Source: Mycolicibacterium moriokaense (GTDB taxonomy: Bacteria; Actinomycetota; Actinomycetes; Mycobacteriales; Mycobacteriaceae). Taken from it: a stretch of DNA of 64,000 nucleotides. This document shows, piece after piece, positions 33,346-41,292 of the stretch. Position 1 is the stretch's first letter; every line of letters begins with the position of its first letter. Made by a program: the position numbers and the translations under genes. The stretch spans positions 1 through 64,000 of the forward strand of contig NZ_QJJU01000025.1 in assembly GCF_003201655.1 (NCBI RefSeq), given 5' to 3'. A model generated the notes under the pieces. That model was not told the DNA's origin. It made no database searches and worked only from the letters and a program-made list of their open reading frames with translations.

Positions 33346-35082
33346 GTGGCAACGGTCGCCGATCACGTCATCTCAGCTTTACGACTCAGCGGTGTGCGCC
33401 GTGTGTACGGCCTCCCCGGTGACAGCCTCAACGGCTTCACCGACGCGATCCGGCGCGCCGGTGAAATCTCTTGGGAGCACGTCCGTCACGAGGAAACAGC
33501 CGCGTTTGCGGCGGCCGCCGATGCCGCGCTGACCGGACAACTGGCGGTCTGCGCAGGCAGTTGCGGCCCCGGCAACCTGCATCTGATCAACGGTCTTTTC
33601 GACGCGCAGCGCAGCCGGGTTCCGGTGCTGGCGATCGCGGCGCACATCCCGCGCAGCGAGATCGGCTCCGAGTACTTCCAGGAGACGCATCCGCAGGAGC
33701 TGTTCCGGGAATGCAGCGTCTACCGCGAACTCGTCAGCACTCCGGAGATGTTGCCGCGGATCCTCGAGATGGCGATGCGGGCCGCGGTCGAGGAGAACGG
33801 AGTCGCCGTCGTCGTCATCCCCGGTGAGATCTTCCTGCAGCGCGCCGACGAGTCGGGATTCCTTGCGCGCCCGATCACACCGACTCGTTCTGTGGTGCGT
33901 CCCGACGACGAGTCGCTGCGCAGGGCGGCCGAAATCCTCAACAGCGCAGAGGCTGTCACGATTCTCGGTGGCGCCGGTGTCGAAGGGTCTCATGACGCGT
34001 TGATCCAGGCGGCCGCGACGCTGGGCGCACCGATCGTGCACGCGCTGCGCGGCAAGGAGTTCATCGAATACGACAACCCGTTCGACGTCGGCATGACCGG
34101 TCTTCTCGGCTTCGCCTCCGGCTACAAGGCGATCAAGGAGGCCGACGCGCTGCTGATGCTTGGCACCGACTTCCCCTATCAGCAGTTCTATCCCGACAAC
34201 GCCAAGGTCGTTCAGGTCGACATCCGCGGCCGCAACCTCGGCCGTCGCACCCCGATCGATCTCGGACTCGTCGGCACCGTGAGAGACACCCTCGCGGCCC
34301 TGCAGCCGCTGCTGCGGGAGAAGAATCAACGAGACCATCTCGACCGATCGCTGCGCCACTACCGCAAGACCCGCAAGACGCTGGACGAGCTGGCCGTCAA
34401 TGACCGTGACCGCAGCCCGATTCGGCCGGAATACGTTGCGGGACTTGCTGATCAATTGGCGGCCGATGACGCCGTCTTTACCGTCGACGTGGGCTCGCCG
34501 GTCGTGTGGGCGGCGCGGTACCTGAAGATGAACGGCCGCAGGCGACTCGTGGGCTCGTTCAACCACGGCACCATGGCGTGTGCGTTGCCGCTCGCGATCG
34601 GCGCGCAGACTGCTTTTCGCGACCGGCAGGTGGTCGCGCTGGCGGGCGACGGCGGGCTCACCATGCTGTTCGGCGAACTGATAACGCTGATCCAGAGCCG
34701 GTTGCCGGTCAAGGTGATCGTGTTCAATAACTCGTCGCTGAACTTCGTCGAGCTGGAGATGAAGGCCGCGGGGATCGTCAACTTCGGCACCGATCTGGTG
34801 AACCCGAACTTTGCGGACGTCGCTGCCGCGATGGGGATCTTCGGCCGCCGCGTCGAGCGGCCGTCCGACCTGCAGCAGGCACTGGCCGACGCGTTCGCGC
34901 ACGAGGGACCGGCGCTCGTCGACGTGGTGACTGCACGACAGGAGCTGTCGATACCGCCTGCGATCACCGTCGAACAAGCCAAGGGCTTCTCGCTATACGC
35001 GATCCGGACCATCCTTGCGGGCCGCGGCGACGAGCTTCTCGACCTGATCACGACCAACGTCGCCCGCCGCATCCTGGATTGA
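33346..35082 (+). CDS. Thiamine diphosphate-dependent enzyme, PoxB-like (pyruvate dehydrogenase, quinone)
   Basis: A 578-residue ThDP enzyme. The N-terminal domain has VYGLPGDSLNGFTDA and the catalytic Glu in RHEETAAFAAAADA. The central domain carries VTILGGAGVEGSHD, and the C-terminal domain has the ThDP motif VALAGDGGLTMLFGELI then NNSSLNFV (GDGx24-27NN). It resembles PoxB, which decarboxylates pyruvate to acetate with electrons to quinone; other decarboxylases in the group are possible. GTG 33346 (MATVADHV) is preferred because the upstream ATG 33304 lies in the loop of a hairpin and adds no homologous sequence. Confidence 0.9.
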   Translation: MATVADHVISALRLSGVRRVYGLPGDSLNGFTDAIRRAGEISWEHVRHEETAAFAAAADAALTGQLAVCAGSCGPGNLHLINGLFDAQRSRVPVLAIAAHIPRSEIGSEYFQETHPQELFRECSVYRELVSTPEMLPRILEMAMRAAVEENGVAVVVIPGEIFLQRADESGFLARPITPTRSVVRPDDESLRRAAEILNSAEAVTILGGAGVEGSHDALIQAAATLGAPIVHALRGKEFIEYDNPFDVGMTGLLGFASGYKAIKEADALLMLGTDFPYQQFYPDNAKVVQVDIRGRNLGRRTPIDLGLVGTVRDTLAALQPLLREKNQRDHLDRSLRHYRKTRKTLDELAVNDRDRSPIRPEYVAGLADQLAADDAVFTVDVGSPVVWAARYLKMNGRRRLVGSFNHGTMACALPLAIGAQTAFRDRQVVALAGDGGLTMLFGELITLIQSRLPVKVIVFNNSSLNFVELEMKAAGIVNFGTDLVNPNFADVAAAMGIFGRRVERPSDLQQALADAFAHEGPALVDVVTARQELSIPPAITVEQAKGFSLYAIRTILAGRGDELLDLITTNVARRILD

Positions 35083-35093
35083 TAGCCGACAGC

Positions 35094-35107
35094 GCGGTAG
35101 TTACCGC
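35094..35107. terminator. Short hairpin after the PoxB-like gene
   Basis: GCGGTA-GT-TACCGC is a perfect 6-bp inverted repeat 11 bases after the stop at 35082, with a short T-run further on (35128-35132). It could end the PoxB-like transcript. The 2-base loop is too tight as written, so the actual loop would be larger and the stem shorter. Confidence 0.35.
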
Positions 35108-35156
35108 CTTCGGCCCATTGCGAGCCTTTTTTGATCTTGGCCGCTAATGTTTGCCC

Positions 35157-36515
35157 ATGCGCATGAGAGTTTGGTCCGTTCTTGCTGTCGTTTTGCTGCT
35201 GACGGCCTGCGGCGGCCCCAAGCCGCAAAATCCGAACAAGGCCGCCAAGCCGGGTCCGCCGGATACCAGCAGCATCGAGATTCACGGCGACGCGTCCCAG
35301 GACGTGAACAAGCTGGCCATGCAGGCCATCGCAGACCTGCAGGACTACTGGGGTAAGGAGATGCCAAAGCTCTACGGCAAGGACTACGAACCAGTGAAGG
35401 GCGGCTTCTACGCCGTCATCCCATCGTCGGGGGACTTGCCGCCGTGCGCATCGGATGCCAGCGAGATCTCGGGTAACGCGTTCTATTGCGCGAAGAACGA
35501 TGTCGTGGCGTGGGATGCCGAGGGCCTGCTACCCGGATTGAAGGACAAGTACGGGGACTTCGTCATCCCGGTCGTGCTGGCGCATGAGTGGGGTCACGCC
35601 ATACAGGGCCGCACCAATTTCACCGCGCGCACGGTCACCAAAGAACTGCAAGCCGACTGCTTCGCGGGGGCATGGGGCAAACACGCCAAGGAGGACGGCG
35701 TTTTCAAGGTGACGGCCGCCGATCTCGACTCCGCGCTGGCCGGCATTCTCGACCTGCGCGATAGTCCGGGTACCAGCAAAGTCGACCCGAATGCGCACGG
35801 CAGCGGCTTCGACCGGGTCAGCGCGTTCCAGGATGGTTTCGACAACGGACCCGATAAGTGCAAGGACTACCGCGACGACGAACCCATGGTGCTCGAGCTG
35901 CCGTTCAACGACGCCCGGGACCAAGCCCAAGGCGGCAATTCACCGTACGACTCGATCATCAACGGCGTGCCGTACGACCTCGAGGACTACTGGACGCACG
36001 TGTATCCAGAAATCGCTGGCGGAAAGCAGTGGGCGCCGGTGAAGGGTCTCGAGCCGTACGAGCCGAACCATCCGCCGACGTGCGGCGGCCAGTCCACCGA
36101 GGGTTACGCGCTCTTCTATTGCGTGCCAGACGATTACGTCGGCTGGGACAACAAGGTGGCGATGCCGCAGGTGTACAAACAGGGCGGTGACTACGCAGTC
36201 GCCACACTGTTGGCCACCCAGTACGGGCTCGCGGCGCTGACTCGGCTGGGTGATAAATCGGACGAGAAGACGTCGACTTTGCGGGGCGACTGCTTCGCGG
36301 GGGGCTACACGGCCAGCGTCATTCTGTACAACCGCCCCGACACCAGCACATACCACCTCTCACCCGGTGACCTCGACAAGGGAATCAAGGCGCTGCTGGT
36401 GTTCCGCGGCGAGGGCGACGTGGAGCGCCAAGGCGCGGGCTGGGTGCGGATCAAGGCGTTCCGCGAGGGCGTCATGAACGGCGCGCAGTCGTGCCTGGAC
36501 TACCAGGACAAGTAG
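35157..36515 (+). CDS. Lipoprotein neutral zinc metallopeptidase with a duplicated domain
   Basis: A 452-residue secreted lipoprotein: signal MRMRVWSVLAVVLLLTAC with lipobox Cys18. Residues about 50-240 are a zinc metallopeptidase domain with HEWGH (143-147) and a likely third ligand in ELQADCFAG. Residues about 265-450 repeat the same domain: DLQDYWGKEMP/DLEDYWTHVYP, NAFYCAKNDVVAWD/ALFYCVPDDYVGWD, ADCFAGAW/GDCFAGGY, DRVSAFQDG/VRIKAFREG. In the second copy the HExxH is replaced by TQYGL, so it cannot bind zinc in the same way. It is probably tethered outside the cytoplasmic membrane. ATG 35157 or 35163. Confidence 0.88.
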   Translation: MRMRVWSVLAVVLLLTACGGPKPQNPNKAAKPGPPDTSSIEIHGDASQDVNKLAMQAIADLQDYWGKEMPKLYGKDYEPVKGGFYAVIPSSGDLPPCASDASEISGNAFYCAKNDVVAWDAEGLLPGLKDKYGDFVIPVVLAHEWGHAIQGRTNFTARTVTKELQADCFAGAWGKHAKEDGVFKVTAADLDSALAGILDLRDSPGTSKVDPNAHGSGFDRVSAFQDGFDNGPDKCKDYRDDEPMVLELPFNDARDQAQGGNSPYDSIINGVPYDLEDYWTHVYPEIAGGKQWAPVKGLEPYEPNHPPTCGGQSTEGYALFYCVPDDYVGWDNKVAMPQVYKQGGDYAVATLLATQYGLAALTRLGDKSDEKTSTLRGDCFAGGYTASVILYNRPDTSTYHLSPGDLDKGIKALLVFRGEGDVERQGAGWVRIKAFREGVMNGAQSCLDYQDK

Positions 36516-36675
36516 CTCACGCGAGGCCCCGCCGCAAGCGTTGACTGCCCGATGCAGGTACTGACGCTGCGGCGGACGTCGGCGGGGTCGGACACCAGTA
36601 CTGATCCTCTACTGGACATTCGCGCCGGGCAAGCGCACTGTGGGCACACAGCAAACTCACAGTGAGGTCGATTGA

Positions 36676-36792
36676 CATGGTCAGACGGCGGCGGCGACCC
36701 TCGGGCGCGCCGGACTCTCGGTGACAGTTCTCGAACGCACTGACCAAGTCGGCGCGAGCTGGAGGACGTCGTACAGATCTGACACCCATTAA
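36676..36792 (+). pseudogene. Remnant of a flavin-dependent monooxygenase
   Basis: In the frame ending at TAA 36790-36792 the sequence reads TAAATLGRAGLSVTVLERTD then QVGASWRTSYRSDTH. This matches the region after the FAD loop of CzcO/FMO-type monooxygenases (AATL...G..VTVLER...VGASWR). The upstream GxGxxG loop is missing and a TGA lies in frame at 36673-36675. Only about 38 codons remain, so this is a dead gene fragment. Confidence 0.65.
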
Positions 36793-36805
36793 GGAGGAAT
36801 CGCCC

Positions 36806-37633
36806 ATGACCAATCCGACAGCGGCCGTCGACGTCAGTCAGGTGGCGGCCAAACACCGAGCGATGTGGGCATCCGGCGATTACGCGAAACTCGCTGCTGG
36901 ACTCGTTACGCCTCTCGGTCCCGTGCTCGTGGAGGCCACTGGTATAGCGCGCGGCGATCGAGTGCTGGACGTGGCCGCCGGCACCGGAAACGCGGCGATT
37001 CCGGCCGCACAGACCGGGGCGAGCGTCGTCGCAAGCGATCTGTGCCCGGAGTTGTTGGAAGACGGTCGCGCGCTTGCCACCGAGCGCGGCGTCGACCTCG
37101 AATGGCGCGAGGCCAACGCCCACGAATTGCCTTTCGGCGACAACGAATTCGATGTGGTGATGTCGTGTATCGGAGTGATGTTCGCCCCGTTCCATCAGCT
37201 CGCCGCCGGCGAGCTGATTCGGGTGTGCAAACCCGGCGGCAGGATCGGCTTGATCAGCTGGACGCCCGAGGGCCACATCGGCAAGCTGTGGGCCGCGATG
37301 AAGCCGTATGCGCCGGCACCCCCGTCCGGTGCGCAGCCACCTCCGCTGTGGGGTCAAGAGGATCACGTCCGCGCGCTGCTCGGCGACCGCGTCACCGATG
37401 TCGTCACCGAGCGACGGATGCTGACCGTTGACCAGTTCGCCGACGGTGCTGAGTTTCGCGACTACTTCAAGGCGCTCTACGGGCCGACGATCGCGGTGTA
37501 TCGCAACATCGAGGACGATCCGGACCGCGTGGCCGCCCTCGACGCGGACATCGCTGCGGTGGGCGACGGCGTGCTGAGCGGTGCGTCGACCATGGAATGG
37601 GAGTACCTGCTGCTGACGGCCCGCAAGGCCTGA
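36806..37633 (+). CDS. Class I SAM-dependent methyltransferase
   Basis: A 275-residue methyltransferase. Motif I is VLDVAAGTGNAAIPAA, followed by VVASDLCPELL (motif II acidic end), AHELPFGDNEFDVVMSCIGV and LIRVCKPGGRIGLISWTPEG. It belongs to the UbiE/Methyltransf_11 group. ATG 36806 has an excellent Shine-Dalgarno, TAAGGAGG, 8 bases upstream, inside the end of the monooxygenase remnant. It is 12 bases from the next gene, so the two probably form an operon. Substrate unknown. Confidence 0.9.
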   Translation: MTNPTAAVDVSQVAAKHRAMWASGDYAKLAAGLVTPLGPVLVEATGIARGDRVLDVAAGTGNAAIPAAQTGASVVASDLCPELLEDGRALATERGVDLEWREANAHELPFGDNEFDVVMSCIGVMFAPFHQLAAGELIRVCKPGGRIGLISWTPEGHIGKLWAAMKPYAPAPPSGAQPPPLWGQEDHVRALLGDRVTDVVTERRMLTVDQFADGAEFRDYFKALYGPTIAVYRNIEDDPDRVAALDADIAAVGDGVLSGASTMEWEYLLLTARKA

Positions 37634-37645
37634 CAACATGGCTGC

Positions 37646-38713
37646 ATGCCCGATGACGCGCAGCAGCTTCCGACACTGAGCCCCGACGACCAGGCCGCGG
37701 TGCAGCGCTGGGTCCGCGAGCAGGGCCTTGGGTCGACGGTCACCGATGTCGAGCCGCTGACCGGCGGCACACAGAACATCGTGGTGCGAGTGCACGTCGA
37801 TGGTCGTCCGATGGTGTTGCGACGGCCCCCGCTTCACCCCCGGCCGACGAGCGACAAGACGATGCTGCGTGAGATCGCGGCGCTGCGGACGTTGGCCGGC
37901 ACGCCAGTGCCGCATCCCGGGTTCATCGCGGGTTGCGATGACCTCGACGTGCTCGGCGTGGTGTTCTACCTGATGGAGGAGGTCAACGGCTTCAACCCCG
38001 GCGACGATGTGGACGAAGCGTATGTCCGCGACGCGGGAATGCGCCATCAAGTCGGGCTGTCGTATTCGGCCAGCCTCGCACAGTTGGGCAACGTGACATG
38101 GGAGGGCAAGCCGCTCGCCGAGCTCAAACGGCCGGGATCGTTTCTGGAGCGCCAGGTTCCGCAGTTTCTGCGGCTGCTCGAAAGCTATCGGCACGATCGG
38201 TACGAGCCGGAATCGCTTGCGGTCGGCGAGCTTGCGGAGTGGTTGGACTCCAACCGTCCACCCGACGGAGAGCCCGGAATCATGCACGGTGACCCGCATC
38301 TGAGCAACGTTCTTCTTCGCAGGGACAAGCCGGAGTTAGCGGCGTTCGTCGATTGGGAGATGTGTACGGTCGGCGATCCCCTGCTGGACTTGGGTTGGAT
38401 GCTCATCTGCTGGCCACTGGACACGAATATGATCACCGCCGGTGCGGCACTGGCTGCGTTGGGGGGACTGGCCAGCCGCCGCGAGCTTCTCGATGCCTAC
38501 CTGGCCGCCGGCGGTCGCGAAACATCAAGGCTGGACTGGTATGTCGCGATGGCGTGCTTCAAGCTCGGCATCGTGATCGAGGGCACGTGGTCGCGCTATC
38601 TGGTGGGCCAAGCCAGCAGGGAAGCGGGCGAGCAGCTGCACGCGTCGGCGCAGAATCTGATGGACGTGGGCACGCGAGTTGCCAAGGGCGACAGTCCGTT
38701 CGATCTGGGCTAG
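37646..38713 (+). CDS. Phosphotransferase family protein (acyl-CoA dehydrogenase-associated, FadE36/ACAD10-like)
   Basis: A 355-residue kinase-fold protein. Motifs: LTGGTQNIVVRVHVDGRPMVLRRP (ATP-site Lys/Arg region), IMHGDPHLSNVLL (catalytic HGDxHxxN) and FVDWEMCTVGDPLLDLGWML (metal-binding Asp). This subgroup resembles the kinase domain of ACAD10/11 and mycobacterial FadE36, proposed to phosphorylate 4-hydroxyacyl-CoAs. It overlaps the convergent TauE gene by 4 bp. No acyl-CoA dehydrogenase lies beside it. Confidence 0.9.
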   Translation: MPDDAQQLPTLSPDDQAAVQRWVREQGLGSTVTDVEPLTGGTQNIVVRVHVDGRPMVLRRPPLHPRPTSDKTMLREIAALRTLAGTPVPHPGFIAGCDDLDVLGVVFYLMEEVNGFNPGDDVDEAYVRDAGMRHQVGLSYSASLAQLGNVTWEGKPLAELKRPGSFLERQVPQFLRLLESYRHDRYEPESLAVGELAEWLDSNRPPDGEPGIMHGDPHLSNVLLRRDKPELAAFVDWEMCTVGDPLLDLGWMLICWPLDTNMITAGAALAALGGLASRRELLDAYLAAGGRETSRLDWYVAMACFKLGIVIEGTWSRYLVGQASREAGEQLHASAQNLMDVGTRVAKGDSPFDLG

Positions 38714-39465
38714 CCGTACGCGTCGAAACCGAGATTGATCGCCAGCACCAGCCCGGCCACACCGATCACCACCCGGATGGGTCCGGCGGGCGCATGGCGC
38801 ACCACCACGGGACCGAGTCGCGATCCGATCAGGCATCCGGCACCGACAGCGATGACGGCAGGCCAGTTCACCGGTGCGACGATCGCAAAGATCAGCGCCG
38901 CAACGCTGTTCGCGATGCCAAGGATCACGTTCTTGCCTGCGTTGGCGTGCGCGAGCGTCGCGCCGCCGGTCCGCAACAGCATCGCGAGCAGTAGCACACC
39001 GGCCGCCGCGCCGAAGTAGCCGCCGTAGATGCAGATCGCGAATATCGTTGCGGCCTCCAACAGCACCTTGACGGTATGTCGTTGGTGGTCAGCGACTCTC
39101 GCTTCCTGACGGGTGGTACGCGGAAGCAGGATCGCGACAGAGGCCAGGCCCAGCAGGATCGGGACAACCCGTTCGAATCCCTGCGCAGGCGTCGACAGCA
39201 GCAGGGCCGCGCCGACCGCACCGCCGACCGCGGCAACGGGCGCGATCCGCCTGAGCCAGGCTCCCTGGCCCGCGAGCTCGGGTCGCGATCCCAAGACCGA
39301 ACCGACGCCGTTGAACACCAACGCCACGGTGTTGGTGACGTTGGCCGTCACCGGAGGAAGCCCGACCAGCAGCAGCGCGGGGTAGGTGGCGACCGACGCA
39401 AGGCCCGCGATGCTGCCGGTGAGTCCGCCGAGTACACCGGCGGCCGCGAGGAGGGCCCAGTTCAT
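38710..39465 (-). CDS. TauE/SafE family sulfite or anion exporter
   Basis: A 251-residue membrane protein with about eight hydrophobic segments. GVLGGLTGSIAGLASVATYP near the N-terminus and GGYFGAAAGVLLLAML mid-way are the paired half-repeat signatures of the family, which exports sulfite, sulfoacetate or related anions. ATG 39465. It has no operon partner. A molybdopterin oxidoreductase of sulfite-oxidase fold lies about 6 kb away, but there is no direct link. Confidence 0.88.
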   Translation of the reverse strand: MNWALLAAAGVLGGLTGSIAGLASVATYPALLLVGLPPVTANVTNTVALVFNGVGSVLGSRPELAGQGAWLRRIAPVAAVGGAVGAALLLSTPAQGFERVVPILLGLASVAILLPRTTRQEARVADHQRHTVKVLLEAATIFAICIYGGYFGAAAGVLLLAMLLRTGGATLAHANAGKNVILGIANSVAALIFAIVAPVNWPAVIAVGAGCLIGSRLGPVVVRHAPAGPIRVVIGVAGLVLAINLGFDAYG

Positions 39466-39558
39466 GGGCCGCCCACGTTACTTCTTGGTGCGCACCAGGG
39501 CGTCGACGGGGTCGGGCAACGGCGAAGTACTGTGGCGACGACAGCCGAAGGAGGCGCC

Positions 39559-40032
39559 ATGACGATTTCCGTGGTCGACGCGGGCCCGCGCCAGGTAAGC
39601 CGGTCCGTCGAGGTGGCCGCCCCGGCCGCCGAACTATTCGCGTACGTCGCCGATCCCCGTCGACACGAGGAGGTCGACGGCTCGGGCACAGTTCGTAAGA
39701 ACGTCAGTGCTCCGGCGGAACTTGCTGTGGGAGAGTGCTTCTCGACGAAGATGCGGATGTTGGGTCTGCCCTATCGGATCACCAGCACCGTCACCACCGT
39801 GAAACCCGGAGCGCTGATCGAATGGCGTCACCCGTTCGGCCATCGCTGGCGATGGGAATTCGACGAGATATCTCCGACGCTCACCCGGGTCACCGAGACG
39901 TTCGACTTCCGCGATGCGGGGTCGGTGAAAAACGCGCTGAACTACTACTCGCTCACCGGCTTCGTGAAGAGCAACGCGCGAGGGATCGAGGCCACACTGG
40001 CGAAACTGCGCGACCGCTACTCCCGCGACTGA
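39559..40032 (+). CDS. SRPBCC family protein
   Basis: A 157-residue helix-grip protein. It starts RQVSRSVEVAAPAAELFAYV and ends in a long amphipathic helix (SLTGFVKSNARGIEATLAKL), with GALIEWRHPFGHRWRWEF between, the pattern of polyketide-cyclase/START-like lipid-binding proteins. ATG 39559 follows AAGGAGG 6 bases upstream. Ends 10 bases before the convergent exonuclease. Confidence 0.86.
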   Translation: MTISVVDAGPRQVSRSVEVAAPAAELFAYVADPRRHEEVDGSGTVRKNVSAPAELAVGECFSTKMRMLGLPYRITSTVTTVKPGALIEWRHPFGHRWRWEFDEISPTLTRVTETFDFRDAGSVKNALNYYSLTGFVKSNARGIEATLAKLRDRYSRD

Positions 40033-40041
40033 GCTCGCTCG

Positions 40042-40614
40042 TCACAACTGCACGAGCTTGTCGTACCAGCGCATCGCCCAGCGGGCGTCCCCAAGCGCGG
40101 TGTGACGATGTGCGGCGGTCGGCGGCTTGACGCCACACTGCCGCGAGAGGCTCGCGACATCGGATGCGGGCTCTCGGCCCGCCGCGCGAACCGCGGCGAT
40201 CGCCAGTGGGACCACGTCGACCAGGTCGTCGTTCCACGCGGGTTTCATGCCGTGGCGGGCGAACATGTCGGCAAGGCATTCGGTGTCGAAGCGAGTGACC
40301 ACACCGACGATCGTGGCTCCTGCGGTCCATTGGTGGACCAGCCCGGCGGCATCGCCTGCCCGATAGACGCGGGGGATCAGCAGCGGTCTATCCCGAGCTT
40401 GTGGGTGTCGCCGGTGAAACCCGCTGATTCGCAGCCCCTCGGGATCGGCGTCCTCCAGCTCCAGGTCGCGGACGTCCACGCACAGCAGCAGCCGCGTCTG
40501 TCCGGTGTCAGAGCGTCTGATCAGCGCGATCTCCCACGGCCTTCGCGCCTTGTGCAGGCCGGTGGTCTCCGTGTCGATGAAGATCAGCGGAGCGGATCGC
40601 GTCACGCGAGACAT
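40042..40614 (-). CDS. DnaQ-like 3'-5' exonuclease (DEDDh)
   Basis: A 190-residue exonuclease. Exo I is FIDTETTGL (Asp/Glu), Exo II is in VTRFDTECLADMF and Exo III is HRHTALGDARWAM (His and Asp). The protein is shorter and more divergent than DnaQ and lacks a helicase or polymerase part. It may act in DNA repair or RNA trimming. ATG 40614. Confidence 0.85.
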   Translation of the reverse strand: MSRVTRSAPLIFIDTETTGLHKARRPWEIALIRRSDTGQTRLLLCVDVRDLELEDADPEGLRISGFHRRHPQARDRPLLIPRVYRAGDAAGLVHQWTAGATIVGVVTRFDTECLADMFARHGMKPAWNDDLVDVVPLAIAAVRAAGREPASDVASLSRQCGVKPPTAAHRHTALGDARWAMRWYDKLVQL

Positions 40615-40663
40615 CGTGACACTCCGCGCTCAAATTGGTTTGCACCGCGTCCGCGACACCAAC

Positions 40664-40669
40664 TAGCAT
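40664..40669 (+). promoter_or_regulatory. Probable -10 element TAGCAT for the leader peptide transcript
   Basis: TAGCAT at 40664-40669 is 7 bases before the GTG at 40677, the spacing expected for a transcript that starts at the GTG itself. TTGCAC at 40639-40644 could serve as -35 with a rather long 19-base gap. A leaderless transcript would explain the missing Shine-Dalgarno. Confidence 0.45.
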
Positions 40670-40676
40670 CGCGTTC

Positions 40677-40718
40677 GTGCCGAGGCGACTCGTAGTAGCA
40701 ACCCGCAGCGGGGGCTGA
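40677..40718 (+). CDS. Leader peptide of a LeuA-type attenuator
   Basis: GTG 40677 opens a 13-codon frame, MPRRLVVATRSGG, with the branched-chain codons Leu-Val-Val (CTC GTA GTA, 40689-40697) and TGA at 40716-40718. Its 3' half overlaps the left arm of the hairpin 40701-40743. Leader peptides before leuA and ilv genes are known in actinobacteria and sense charged tRNA through ribosome stalling. The downstream gene encodes a LeuA regulatory domain, which supports the call. It has not been shown to be translated. Confidence 0.6.
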   Translation: MPRRLVVATRSGG

Positions 40719-40745
40719 TCCAGACCGACCCCTCGCTGTGGGTCG
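40701..40745 (+). promoter_or_regulatory. Alternative hairpins of the putative attenuator
   Basis: ACCCGCAGCGGGGG (40701-40714) can pair with CCCCTCGCTGTGGGT (40729-40743). A competing stem CGACCC/GGGTCG uses 40726-40731 and 40740-40745. The two are mutually exclusive, and the first one's left arm lies within the leader peptide codons, so ribosome position would decide which forms. The gene start is 43 bases further on. Confidence 0.6.
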
Positions 40746-40787
40746 TTGCTTCGTCGGTCACTTCCTCTAATTCGAGAAGACCGGCAC

Positions 40788-41279
40788 ATGACACTTCAAT
40801 CCGCTACCAGCGCAGCGCCGCAGTCGTTTGCGGCCCACATCGACGCCCCGATGCCCCGTGGTCTGCGCGAGGTGGCCGACGCGATGTCCTTCGAGGCGTT
40901 TCACGACGAATATGCGTCCAGCTCTGGACCGCTGCGGCTGGGGCATTGGCAGTGCACTGACGCCGAGCGTCCGTCCACCCGGCTTGGTCCCCAGGCCCGT
41001 AACTTCCAGGCCACCCTTGCCGTCGGCGATCGCATCGGCACATCGTCGGCGGCCGCGTGTGGACCCGTCGCGGCGCTGACCGCGATGCTGTACGACGTTG
41101 GCATCGCCGTCGAGATGACGGCGTTTCACCAGGTTCCGGCCGGTGAGCACACCGCGACGTTCGTCCGCGGCTGCGACGGCGCCCGATCTCAGTGGGCGAT
41201 GGGCTGGGCCGACGACCCGACGCAGTCCGCGTTGCGCGCTGTCATCGCCTGCGCGAACCGACTTCTCGCCGACCCCTGA
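40788..41279 (+). CDS. Free-standing 2-isopropylmalate synthase LeuA allosteric-domain protein
   Basis: A 163-residue protein. The C-terminal half reads ACGPVAALTAMLYDVGIAVE, then HTATFVRGCDGARSQWAMGW and ALRAVIACANRLL. This is the layout of the LeuA C-terminal regulatory domain (GPVDA-like start, ..WGVGxxx, ..AvN R). There is no TIM-barrel catalytic domain upstream. It could bind leucine or bind and modulate LeuA. It is preceded by a leader peptide and hairpins (40677-40745). It ends 13 bases before the convergent cyp136 gene. Confidence 0.75.
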   Translation: MTLQSATSAAPQSFAAHIDAPMPRGLREVADAMSFEAFHDEYASSSGPLRLGHWQCTDAERPSTRLGPQARNFQATLAVGDRIGTSSAAACGPVAALTAMLYDVGIAVEMTAFHQVPAGEHTATFVRGCDGARSQWAMGWADDPTQSALRAVIACANRLLADP

Positions 41280-41292
41280 TCGCCGAATCCCG

